From positions 1 through 30,015 of the forward strand of contig CAYVXE010000046.1 of NCBI GenBank assembly GCA_964455375.1: a DNA stretch of 30,015 bases. The letters are read 5' to 3'. Positions 16,260 through 25,739 of this stretch are shown one piece after another. The notes below the pieces were generated by a model that searched no databases, was not told where the DNA came from, and worked only from the letters and a program-made list of their open reading frames with translations. Each line of letters opens with the position of its first letter. Position 1 is the stretch's first letter. The stretch is from CAYVXE01 sp964455375. GTDB lineage: Bacteria > Zhuqueibacterota > Zhuqueibacteria > Oceanimicrobiales > Oceanimicrobiaceae. The translations under genes and the position numbers were made by a program.

Positions 16260-16281
16260 CTTAAGTTTTTCTTAATTTTTA
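16260..16281 (-). promoter_or_regulatory. Tandem 11-bp direct repeat, candidate response-regulator operator
   Basis: CTTAAGTTTTT (16260-16270) is followed directly by CTTAATTTTTA (16271-16281): two half-sites one helical turn apart, in the leader of the response regulator gene. OmpR/PhoB-family regulators bind such 10-11-bp-phased direct repeats, so autoregulation is plausible. No consensus for this regulator is known to me, and A+T-rich sequence can mimic such repeats. The rest of 16206-16448 shows nothing definite. Confidence 0.4.
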
Positions 16282-16448
16282 GTCAGGAAATTACTTTTTC
16301 GTCAGTCTTTACGCTTCATTTCTGCTGCGACAAAGTTGGAATGAAGGAGGAGTTTCCGGAGAAGGAAAAACCGGAGTGGCAGGGACTCAGATTTTTGGGT
16401 TAAACAAAAGTTTGAATGACTCCGATACTATCGAACGGATTTGAATGC

Positions 16449-19400
16449 TCAGTTTTCCTTCATGCTTTTGGCGTCCAGGGCTTCCCGAACGACTTTACTG
16501 ATATCGGAGGTATTTAGCGGTTTAAGTAAATATTCAAAAATACCGGATGATTTAACGGTTTCCGGATTGATGACATCATTATAACCGGAGATAAGAACAA
16601 CCGGCATGTTCTCCCGAATTTTTATGACCTCTTTTGCAAATTCAAAACCGCTCATTTTAGGCATGGTCTGGTCGGTTATGATAATGTCGAAATCTGTTGG
16701 TTGCTGTCGGAAACATTCAAGCGCTTCCATCGCATTATGTTTAATCGTTACCTGGTAACCTAAGCGGGTTAGAATACGGTTTCCTACTTCTGCCACCGCA
16801 ATTTCATCATCCACGAAAAGGACGCGTTCGTTGCCTTTTTGCAAGGGATGCTTCCGGGGTAGATGTGTGATTTTATCTATTTTTACAGGCGGTAGATAAA
16901 CTTGAAAAATGGAACCAACACCGACTTTGCTTTGCACATGAATGTCCCCGCCATGGCTCAGGATAATGCCGTGCACGACCGAAAGCCCCAGGCCGGTTCC
17001 TTCACCCATGGTCTTGGTTGTGAAAAACGGTTCGAATATACGTTCAATGGTCGCGTGGCTCATGCCTTTACCGGTGTCACTAACAGTTAAACAAACATAT
17101 TTTCCAACGCTTAAATTCGGTAAAGATTGAAGCATCTCTATCCCAACATCAACCATTTTTAAACTAATGGTAAGGGTACCGCTTTTTTCACGCATGGCGT
17201 GGTAACTGTTCGTACATAAGTTGACAATGACTTGATGGATTTGCGTGGCGTCAGCTAAAACCGGGTTACAATCACGGTCAATATTTTGTCTGATTTCAAT
17301 ATAAGACGGAATGGTAGCACGGAGCAAATTAAGTGCTTCTTTGATAATATGCTGTATGCGAATTGGTTTTTGTTCCTGGGGAAGCTGGCGGCTGAAGGTC
17401 AGGATTTGCTGCACCAAATCCTTCGCTCTGGCAGCGGCTTTGTTAATTTCCTGCAAATCCTTAAAGGTTTGGCTTTTCTCTTCGACATCATTTAAAGCCA
17501 TGTCACTATAGCCTAAAATTGGTGTGAGGAGATTGTTGAAATCATGGGCAATACCACCGGCCAGCGTACCGATGGTCTCAAGTTTCTGCGCCTGTAAAAT
17601 TTGTGCCTGTAGTTGTGAGCGTTCCTCTTCGAGTTTTTTCCGATCTGTGATGTCTTCCATAACAGCAAGGAAGTTTATAGTGTCACCGTTTTCATCCTTA
17701 ACGGGGGAAATGGAAGAGGATTGCCAGTAGAAGGAACCATCCTTTTTTTTGTTTTGGATTTCTCCGTGCCATACATGGCCTGAAGTAATCGTTACCCAAA
17801 GGTTCTTGTATTGCTCCGGTGGGGTTTTACCGGATTTCAGGAATCGGGGATTTTCACCTTTGATATCTTCCAGAGAATATCCTGTGGTTTCAGTAAACTT
17901 TGGGTTAACGTATTCAATATGGCCTTCAGAATCAGTAATCATAACCAGAGACGGGCTCTGTTCCACGGCGTGCGAAAGTTTCATGAGTTGTTGTTCTGCG
18001 CGTTTACGTTCAGTAATATCGCGCACGAAAGAACAGTTAAATTCAACACCATTATATTCTAAAAAATTCGCTTGAATTTCAACTGGAAAAACCACGCCGC
18101 TCTTTGTGCGGTGATGAGCTTCAAGTGTCATCGACCCTTGAAATTTTACATTCTGCCAATGTTGAGGCCAGACTTCAGCGGGAAAATCCGGGTCGATGTC
18201 ATGCACGGTCATGGTCAGTAATTCTTCCCGCGTATATCCCAATGATTGACAGGCACGTTTATTAACATCGATAAATTTGCCCTGGTTATTTAACCAGTAC
18301 ACAGCATCCCCCGACCGTTCCACAGAAAACTGTGTAAATTTCAGCTTTTCTTCGGTTCGTTTTTGCCGGGTTAAATCCCGAACAATGGTTAACATCCGCA
18401 ATGGATTTCCCGCTTCATCTCTAACCAGCCATGCCCGAACTGAGACGGGAAATTTTCTACCATCCTTATGAATAAATTCCTTTTCATATTCTTCTGAATA
18501 TCCATGCTGCAAAATTTCGTTGTTTATTATATTCCTTTCAAAACGAATCCATTTTTTCGGAGTATATTGCTCATAGCTAATGGTATGAAGTTCTTTTAAT
18601 GAATAGCCGAGCATGTTCAGGAACGCATGGTTGGCATCTTCAGCGGTTCCGTTTAAACTGAAAAAAGCAATTCCGTCGCGGCTTGTTTCAAACAAGCTAC
18701 GGTACTTTTCTTCGGAGATACGAATTGTTTCCTCATTTTTGATGTGTTCGGTGATGTCGTGCCCCATGCTGATGAGCGCACCACTGGGCAAACGGAAATT
18801 TGCCCACAATTGATGTCTTGGTTTTCCGTTGACTTCCAACATGAATTCTTTAAAGGAGCCGTCAGCTTTTTTCAGGTGTTCGATGGCTCTTGCCCGCTCT
18901 TTTGTGTCGGGATAAAATTGGGGTAAAATTGAGCCTTTTTGACGGACATCTTCCATGGTTAACCCGGTTATTCGGGCACACTCCTTGTTCCACAACTGGC
19001 AGAGCCCGGATTTGTCAAATGAATTGATCATTAGCGGTGCGTCTTCAAATATGGCCCGAAATTGTTTCTCACTCTCCTTGATTGCCCTCGTCATCTTTTC
19101 ACGCTCGGTTAAATTGCTAACCGAAATGAGAATGCGCTTCCAGGTTTTCTCATAACCTGGTGCAATATTTAATTTAACGTAGATATAGAGTTTTCTCCCT
19201 TTGAGCGTTTGGCTAACCCCTTCCACTTTGAATCTTGTTTTCCCTCCGGCAAGGGCAAGAATCTCTTCTTTGAATCGTTTAGATGATTTATCTGTTTTTA
19301 TTAGACTGATGTTCTTGAGCAAGTCTTCTTTACTCTGAGCTTCGAACATTTGTATCGTAGCTTTGTTTATATTTACAATCCTGGTTAAGGATTCCAGATA

Positions 19401-21230
19401 TTTAACCTCTTCGGGGTGAGCATCAAAATACGAACAAAAGTCATCAATCCCTTGAGCCTCCAGTTTGTCAAGATATTTTTTGCTTTCAGAGAAGTCTTCT
19501 TCCCAAAGTGAAATAGGTACTTCTTCGAAAAGACCCCGGTAACGTTCTTCACTTTCCTGAAGTGCCATATTTGCCTGTTTGCGGTCGGTGATATCAATGG
19601 AGGTGCCCCGCCAGCCAACATGTTTTTTGTTCCTGTAAACCGGTGACAGATATGTGATGACATAGAAATAGCTGCCATCTTTCCGTTTTGCTTTATATTC
19701 GTTGCCACTAATTTTTGCACCTGCAAGAATCCGTTTGATATATCTTTGAGCTTGTTCAAAGTCATGCGGAGCAAATAATTCTGAGACGTTAATTCCATTT
19801 TTCAAATCGCGGACTGTATAGCCAAATAAATTTAAGCCGCAATCATTCACATAGCTGATTTTCCCATCCTGGTCAAATTCGTAAATCGTTTGGGGGAGCA
19901 GTTCCACGAGTTCCCGGTATTTGAGTTCACTTTCCCGCAAGGCTATTTCTGTTTGCTTGCGTTCGATAATGCCGGCAATCGTTTGTGAAACGGCCTTCAA
20001 AAACGCTTCTTCTTCTTTATCCCATTTATGGCCTGCAGCCAGGTATAAAACAATCACTCCCAGGACCTTGTCCGTTTGGGATATAATAGGGACATTGTAA
20101 TGGCCGTGAGGGGTCATATCCGCATATCGATTTTCATGTCTTTCATCAACACAATCACAGAATTGTATTTGACCGGTTTCTGCCGCTTTGCCACACATGC
20201 AGTGTCCGAATGGAACATTTAAACAGATTTCGGAAACCCCTTCCGGCAGGTCTCTGTTTGCAGTTAACACTAATGTATCCTCATGCGGGTCTTTTAAAAA
20301 AATACCGGCCTTTTGCTCGAGTTTAACAAACGAGACCGAGAGAATAATATCAAGAGCCGATTCCAAAATTTGGTTAATCGGTTCGTTCTCCATAGAGATT
20401 TGCAGAAGTTGCATTAAGGCAGTTTGTGTGCTATAACTTATTTTTAAGGCATTTTCTGATTTTTTGCGGTCGGTTATATCGCGTGCAAAGCCGCAAATAC
20501 CGATAATATTATCAGACTTATCACGCAATGGTACCTTGATAATATGGTAGGTTTTAACGGTCTCCTGAACTGGATTTGAATAGTCTTCATCTATGGTTTC
20601 ACCGTGCAAAACTTTTCTGTCGACCTGACGAATGTACTCTGCTTCTTCTTTAACGAATAGCTCTAAATCGGTTTTTCCGATTATTTTGTCAAAAGGGCGA
20701 TGTAGGAATTTTGCGAACGCAGAGTTGACCTGTGTATAAACGAGGTTTCTGTTTTTTATAAAGATACCGTCTTCGGCTGTTTCAAACAATGTCCGTAATC
20801 GCTCTTCACTGGCCTCAAATGCAGCTTCAGCAATCTTAGCTTTTTTACGTGATTCAAAGTCCTGTAATTCCCTTACCACCGCCGGCGCTAGCCGTTTCAG
20901 GTTGTCTTTCATCACGTAATCCTGGGCGCCGGCTTTCATCGCTGCAACGGCGATTTCCTCGCCAATGCTTCCGGACACAACAACGACCGGGATATCCGGA
21001 TTTTTGCGTTTTATGATTTTTAATGCGGAGAGACCCGTAAAACCGGGCAGTGCGTAATCCGTAATTACAATATCCCATTTAGTCATCTCTAAAGCAGTTT
21101 TGAGGCATTCAATGTCCTCCACGCGTTCTGCTGCGACGGCAAGTCCGCCTTTTTGTAATTCGCGGAGAACAAGTTGGAAATCATCCTCGGAATCTTCGAC
21201 GAATAAGATATTTAATGTTTTACTTTGCAT
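16449..21230 (-). CDS. Cytoplasmic hybrid histidine kinase: REC-PAS-GAF-PAS(x6)-HisKA-HATPase-REC
   Basis: A 1593-residue soluble hybrid kinase with no membrane segment. The N-terminal receiver (about 6-125) has D58 in ITDYALPG. PAS1 is at about 141-257. A GAF domain (about 285-430) carries a Cys/His-rich stretch. Six more PAS units run to about 1185, most closing with DITDRK-like PAC ends. HisKA contains H1229 (GGIAHDFNNLL), and HATPase_c contains NLCTNSYHAM, DTGKGMS and GEGTGLGLSVV. The C-terminal receiver (about 1468-1585) has D1520 in IITDQTMPKMSG. PAS3 (about 555-690) is divergent. The gene lies 57 bases after the membrane kinase in the same unit. The N-terminal receiver could accept phosphate from that kinase, and the C-terminal receiver would be the local sink. 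No DNA-binding output domain exists here, so the final target lies elsewhere. Confidence 0.93.
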   Translation of the reverse strand: MQSKTLNILFVEDSEDDFQLVLRELQKGGLAVAAERVEDIECLKTALEMTKWDIVITDYALPGFTGLSALKIIKRKNPDIPVVVVSGSIGEEIAVAAMKAGAQDYVMKDNLKRLAPAVVRELQDFESRKKAKIAEAAFEASEERLRTLFETAEDGIFIKNRNLVYTQVNSAFAKFLHRPFDKIIGKTDLELFVKEEAEYIRQVDRKVLHGETIDEDYSNPVQETVKTYHIIKVPLRDKSDNIIGICGFARDITDRKKSENALKISYSTQTALMQLLQISMENEPINQILESALDIILSVSFVKLEQKAGIFLKDPHEDTLVLTANRDLPEGVSEICLNVPFGHCMCGKAAETGQIQFCDCVDERHENRYADMTPHGHYNVPIISQTDKVLGVIVLYLAAGHKWDKEEEAFLKAVSQTIAGIIERKQTEIALRESELKYRELVELLPQTIYEFDQDGKISYVNDCGLNLFGYTVRDLKNGINVSELFAPHDFEQAQRYIKRILAGAKISGNEYKAKRKDGSYFYVITYLSPVYRNKKHVGWRGTSIDITDRKQANMALQESEERYRGLFEEVPISLWEEDFSESKKYLDKLEAQGIDDFCSYFDAHPEEVKYLESLTRIVNINKATIQMFEAQSKEDLLKNISLIKTDKSSKRFKEEILALAGGKTRFKVEGVSQTLKGRKLYIYVKLNIAPGYEKTWKRILISVSNLTEREKMTRAIKESEKQFRAIFEDAPLMINSFDKSGLCQLWNKECARITGLTMEDVRQKGSILPQFYPDTKERARAIEHLKKADGSFKEFMLEVNGKPRHQLWANFRLPSGALISMGHDITEHIKNEETIRISEEKYRSLFETSRDGIAFFSLNGTAEDANHAFLNMLGYSLKELHTISYEQYTPKKWIRFERNIINNEILQHGYSEEYEKEFIHKDGRKFPVSVRAWLVRDEAGNPLRMLTIVRDLTRQKRTEEKLKFTQFSVERSGDAVYWLNNQGKFIDVNKRACQSLGYTREELLTMTVHDIDPDFPAEVWPQHWQNVKFQGSMTLEAHHRTKSGVVFPVEIQANFLEYNGVEFNCSFVRDITERKRAEQQLMKLSHAVEQSPSLVMITDSEGHIEYVNPKFTETTGYSLEDIKGENPRFLKSGKTPPEQYKNLWVTITSGHVWHGEIQNKKKDGSFYWQSSSISPVKDENGDTINFLAVMEDITDRKKLEEERSQLQAQILQAQKLETIGTLAGGIAHDFNNLLTPILGYSDMALNDVEEKSQTFKDLQEINKAAARAKDLVQQILTFSRQLPQEQKPIRIQHIIKEALNLLRATIPSYIEIRQNIDRDCNPVLADATQIHQVIVNLCTNSYHAMREKSGTLTISLKMVDVGIEMLQSLPNLSVGKYVCLTVSDTGKGMSHATIERIFEPFFTTKTMGEGTGLGLSVVHGIILSHGGDIHVQSKVGVGSIFQVYLPPVKIDKITHLPRKHPLQKGNERVLFVDDEIAVAEVGNRILTRLGYQVTIKHNAMEALECFRQQPTDFDIIITDQTMPKMSGFEFAKEVIKIRENMPVVLISGYNDVINPETVKSSGIFEYLLKPLNTSDISKVVREALDAKSMKEN

Positions 21231-21287
21231 GGATACTTCTCATTTTTTATAGGTAACGTTTTGCACCAAAATTGCAGTTTGACCATG

Positions 21288-24200
21288 TTAAGAATGACTA
21301 CCAGCTTCTTCCAGTTGAAAGTAGAAAGTAGCGCCTTTATCGATGCTGCCGCGAGCCCAGATTTTACCGTTATGCCGGTGAACGATCCGTTGTACAGTGG
21401 CCAGACCGATGCCCGTACCTTCAAATTCACGTTGCGTGTGCAACCTTTGAAAGGGCCCGAATAATTTGTCGGCAAATTCCATATCAAATCCGGCGCCATT
21501 ATCTTTAACATAATATGTCTTGGTGTCGTCCACAGTTGTTTCTCCAAATTCAATTTTTGCTTTTGCTTTTTTATTAGTGAATTTCCAGGCATTTCCCAGA
21601 AGATTGTTCATAGCGATTCGGAGCAGTTTTTTATCACCTGAAACAATTACATTAGCTTTAAATTTAAACGTGACGTTTCTTTCCGGGTGGATACTTTGCA
21701 AATCGGCGATAGACTCTTCCGCAATTTGGGTCAGATTCACGGTTTGGATCGTAAGTTCTTCCCGGCTGATACGGGAAAGCATGATTAAATCATCGATGAG
21801 GTGTCCCATGCGTCTACTGGCTTGCCGAACCCGCTGCAGGTAGTCCTTTCCTTTGTCATCCAGTTTATCCTGGTAATCCTCTAATAAAGCCTGGCTGAAG
21901 CCGTTAATGCCGCGCAGGGGGGCACGTAAGTCGTGTGAAACAGAGTAGGAGAATGCTTCCAGTTCACGGTTCAAGGCACTAAGATGAATGGTGCGTTGTT
22001 TAACGCGTTGTTCGAGGTCTTTGTTCAGGGCTTGAATTTCAGATGTGATTCGCTTTTGTTCTGTAATATCTCTTGCGAAAGCGATAACCACATCCTGTCC
22101 AAAATATGCGCCTTTTTTTAATTGCACATCCTTTGGAAAGATGTCGCCGTTTTTTCTGATCCCCCAGAATTCAAAGCGCTGTGGTTTGCCTTTGAAAGCA
22201 TCCTGCACCTGCTTAAAGGTCTTTTGTAAATCATTCTTTCCCGGAGCGGAAACATCTACTGGAGTTTTTCCGATCAAGTATGATTTCGGATGCCCGTACA
22301 TTTTTACGGCACCACGGTTGACGTCGAGAAACTGTCCCTCGGGGTTTAATACATAAATACTGTCCATGGCATTATCGAACAGCAGACGGTAACTTTTTTC
22401 CGATTCTTTCAGTGCTTTGAGAGCATTTTTTCGTTCGGTGATGTCGCGATTTATGCTTAAGATCGCCAATTGTCCCTTATAATTTATTACAGCAGAATTG
22501 ACTTCAACGAGCATTTCAGAGCCGTCTTTGCGAATTTGTACAGATTCGAAATTGCGGTGAGAACCCTTTTTCAGGGTCTGCTTAATTTGTTTCTTACCGC
22601 GGGTAATATGTTTTGACGCTTTTCTTAGAGACATACCGATAAATTCGGAAAGCGGATAGCCATATAATTCACCGGCTTGTTTGTTGGCATCTAAAATGAT
22701 TTCGTTCTCAGGCTCAAAAATAATGATGGCGTCGTGCGCATTTTCGAACAACCCGCGATAGTCCTGTTCGGATTGTTTTAATTTTTGCTCCGCTTGTTTG
22801 CGATAGGTGATATCCCAGAAAACGACCAGAACCGAAGCGTTGCCCTCGTAGGTGATTGGAATGCCGGCCACCTCAACATCGATGGTTTTACCGTCCAGAC
22901 GTAAAAATTTTTCTTCGGTGAGTTCACCAAATTTTCTTTTTCCATAAATATTTTTTATGCGCTCTTTGACCATCTCCTGGAAGTCGGGATGGACAAAATC
23001 CAATGGAGATCTGCCAATCAGTTCTTCCGGCATTTTAGCGCCCATAAGCTTTGTCGCGGCTGCATTCACATAAATATTTTTGCCTTTCGTGTGAACAAGG
23101 ATAGCAGCAGGGTTGTATTCTACCAGCCGCCGGTAGCGGTCTTCGCTTTCTTCTAATTGTGTTTGTGCATGAATGCGGTCAGTAATGTCATGTACAATAA
23201 TAAACACGGTTGTCTGTTTGCCCTGGGTGATTGGTGACCCGTAAACTTCAACATCCCGTATGTCACCACTTGCCAGCCGGTGTTGAAAATGAAAATAGTT
23301 TTGAGGATGTTTGACAGCCTTCGCCATAATTGCTTTGATGGTTTTGAGTGGCAGGGTGTTTATCTGATCCATTCTCATGCTCAGTAATTGTGCGTGTGAG
23401 TAGCCGTAAAATTCTTCTGCGGCTGAATTGGCATCGATGATCTTCATATCATCTTTCGAATCGATGAGCAGCATGATCGCCCGGTTTTGATGGAACATAG
23501 CGCGAAATCTTTGTTCGCTTTCCTGCAAGGCAGTCTCCGTAAGCTTACGGTCGGTTATTTCTGTAATCACTCCGCGTGTCCCCACGGCCTTTCCGTTTTC
23601 AATGACCGGTTTGCTGGAGCTTGATATCCAGCGGAGATTTCCGTTTTTATCTTTGATGCGGTATTCAAGCGGTTCTAACTGCCCGGAAATAGTTTTTACA
23701 AAACTTTCCTGGACACGCGGAAGGTCTTCTTCATAAATAAAATTAGCAAAAGGTTTACCGATAATATCCACTTGTTTGTAAAGCGAGATGTTTTCCACAA
23801 CCGGACTGATGTAGGTGACAATTCCCTCGGTGTTCACGGCATAAATAATGTCATTGATGTTTTCTGTGAGTTCACGGTATTTTTTTTCTGATTGCGCTAA
23901 TTCTTCCTGTATTTGCTTGCGCTGCGTAATGTCACGAACCACAGCTAAAACGCGCCGGTTGCCCGTAATGTTTGCTAACTTAAGGATGACTTCCACCCAA
24001 AACGTTTCGCCGCTCATTTTGCGGGCATGCCATTCGAACGTTTCCTGCGTACCGGTTTCTACGACTTTTTTGAGTATACTCAGGGCAATCTCTTTGGTGT
24101 ATCCGGGTTCACATGAGCTGAAATCATCGCCGGTCACATTAAGTGCTTCTTCGTAGGTGCAGTTGTACATTTCCAGCACGGATTGATTGACATCCACGAT

Positions 24201-25739
24201 TTGGCCGGTTTCAGCATCATGAACAAAAATGGCGTCAGATGTGGCGTTGAATATTTCACGGTAGTTTTGTTCACTGGCGCTGAGGATTAACTCTGTGCGC
24301 TTTTGCTCGGAGATGTCCCTGGCAATCGTGGATAAATATTCGACGTCACCATTTGCATTCTTATGGGAGATGATAATTTGTAGCGTTGGAACTTTCTTTC
24401 CATCCGCACCTAAAAAATCCGTTTCGCCTTTCCAAATACCATTTTTGATTGCGGTAGGAATGCCAATAGTTTTTAGAAGTTTAGCAGTCTCTTGCGGATG
24501 ATAGTCTTCAATCTTCACTTGCGAGATGTCTTGAGTCTCACTGAATCCCATAAGATTCCTGATAGATTTATTCACAAAAACCGTGTGTCCGTTTATATCA
24601 GCAATTCCGGTAAAGTCGGGCGTGTTTTCAAGGATATCGACCAGACGTTGTCGTTCCTCTTCTCTCTGTTTACGCCGGGTGATATCCCGGACGAAAGCCA
24701 CAAACAGTGGTTCAGCACCCTCTGGTTCCATAAGTGAAATGCTGACTTCAAGGTCGACGGAGTCACCGTTTTTAGTACGATGTTTGGTTTCAAATCGCCG
24801 GTGCTTTTGCTGCAGCAACTGTTCTATTTCTTTTTTTATTTCTGCATCAGAAAAGCGAATCTCAAGGTCGCGAATGTTCATTCCTAAGAGATCCTGTTTT
24901 GAATACCCGATGATGTTGCAGTAGGCCGGGTTGACCTTGAGAATCTGTCCTTTGGTATCCCCCAAAATAAAGCCATCCATGGTTGTTTGCAGGAGCAATT
25001 CATTTTGGTATGAATGCTGGCGAAGTGATCTGTCTGCCTGCTCGCGCTCTTCTGACATGCGGTTGAATGCTTCTGCAAGTTCGGAAATTTCACGCCCTCC
25101 GCCCGGATTTTGGATTTTAATGCCCACAGAACCCTCACCGAACGATTTCATCGCGTGGGCTAGTTTTTCCAATGGAATGATGATTCTTCTGCTCAGGATT
25201 AGACTCAGAAGAATCCCGAAAAATGCACTGCCAAAGGTAAGTTCTAAGAAATGATAACGCAGTGTCTGAATTTCAGAGGTGAAATGCTGGGCATTTAAAC
25301 CCACCCGGATTTGCGCAGCCATTCCCGGAACTAACGGGTAAGCGATTTCAATGACACGTCCCCGCCGCGTGATGTATCGATTGACCTGGGATGTGTCTGT
25401 CAAAAGTGGCGTTGTCAGGTTATTTAGTAAACTCCTGGGAAAACCTTTTTGGAATGAATGGGTGAAAATTTTCCCGTCGAATCCCACAATGTACGCATAA
25501 ACGATACTGTTTGATTCTTTGACGATTTTTTGTATCGATTCCCTTGCGGCCAGTGACTCCCGTTTGAGAACATTATGTGTGATATGCTCGCCAAGAGTCT
25601 CGGCGATGATGCCTCCTTTATCCCTGATTTCTCTTTCCATGGCACGATTCATATAGAGGCCAATCAGCGCATAGACTAAAACTCCGAATACAAAGGTCGT
25701 CGTGATGATGAGCAACGTGATTTTTGTATAAAGCCTCAT
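21288..25739 (-). CDS. Membrane sensor histidine kinase with eight PAS domains
   Basis: A 1483-residue kinase. TM1 is at about 8-30, an extracytoplasmic sensor region at about 31-163, TM2 at about 164-184 and HAMP at about 186-235. Eight consecutive PAS/PAC units span about 240-1245, each closing with a D-I-T-x-R-K-like motif. HisKA contains H1269 (FSYSVSHDLRAPLRG), and HATPase_c contains NNLLGNAWKFT, DNGAGFD, FGPFQRLH and GTGIGLATV, ending just after. There is no receiver of its own. Its start overlaps the stop of the PhnD-like gene by four bases, so the two products are made together; the binding protein probably docks on the 31-163 region. The next gene supplies receivers. Eight PAS units is a high number, and the repeats differ enough that recent tandem duplication is unlikely. 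Confidence 0.93.
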   Translation of the reverse strand: MRLYTKITLLIITTTFVFGVLVYALIGLYMNRAMEREIRDKGGIIAETLGEHITHNVLKRESLAARESIQKIVKESNSIVYAYIVGFDGKIFTHSFQKGFPRSLLNNLTTPLLTDTSQVNRYITRRGRVIEIAYPLVPGMAAQIRVGLNAQHFTSEIQTLRYHFLELTFGSAFFGILLSLILSRRIIIPLEKLAHAMKSFGEGSVGIKIQNPGGGREISELAEAFNRMSEEREQADRSLRQHSYQNELLLQTTMDGFILGDTKGQILKVNPAYCNIIGYSKQDLLGMNIRDLEIRFSDAEIKKEIEQLLQQKHRRFETKHRTKNGDSVDLEVSISLMEPEGAEPLFVAFVRDITRRKQREEERQRLVDILENTPDFTGIADINGHTVFVNKSIRNLMGFSETQDISQVKIEDYHPQETAKLLKTIGIPTAIKNGIWKGETDFLGADGKKVPTLQIIISHKNANGDVEYLSTIARDISEQKRTELILSASEQNYREIFNATSDAIFVHDAETGQIVDVNQSVLEMYNCTYEEALNVTGDDFSSCEPGYTKEIALSILKKVVETGTQETFEWHARKMSGETFWVEVILKLANITGNRRVLAVVRDITQRKQIQEELAQSEKKYRELTENINDIIYAVNTEGIVTYISPVVENISLYKQVDIIGKPFANFIYEEDLPRVQESFVKTISGQLEPLEYRIKDKNGNLRWISSSSKPVIENGKAVGTRGVITEITDRKLTETALQESEQRFRAMFHQNRAIMLLIDSKDDMKIIDANSAAEEFYGYSHAQLLSMRMDQINTLPLKTIKAIMAKAVKHPQNYFHFQHRLASGDIRDVEVYGSPITQGKQTTVFIIVHDITDRIHAQTQLEESEDRYRRLVEYNPAAILVHTKGKNIYVNAAATKLMGAKMPEELIGRSPLDFVHPDFQEMVKERIKNIYGKRKFGELTEEKFLRLDGKTIDVEVAGIPITYEGNASVLVVFWDITYRKQAEQKLKQSEQDYRGLFENAHDAIIIFEPENEIILDANKQAGELYGYPLSEFIGMSLRKASKHITRGKKQIKQTLKKGSHRNFESVQIRKDGSEMLVEVNSAVINYKGQLAILSINRDITERKNALKALKESEKSYRLLFDNAMDSIYVLNPEGQFLDVNRGAVKMYGHPKSYLIGKTPVDVSAPGKNDLQKTFKQVQDAFKGKPQRFEFWGIRKNGDIFPKDVQLKKGAYFGQDVVIAFARDITEQKRITSEIQALNKDLEQRVKQRTIHLSALNRELEAFSYSVSHDLRAPLRGINGFSQALLEDYQDKLDDKGKDYLQRVRQASRRMGHLIDDLIMLSRISREELTIQTVNLTQIAEESIADLQSIHPERNVTFKFKANVIVSGDKKLLRIAMNNLLGNAWKFTNKKAKAKIEFGETTVDDTKTYYVKDNGAGFDMEFADKLFGPFQRLHTQREFEGTGIGLATVQRIVHRHNGKIWARGSIDKGATFYFQLEEAGSHS

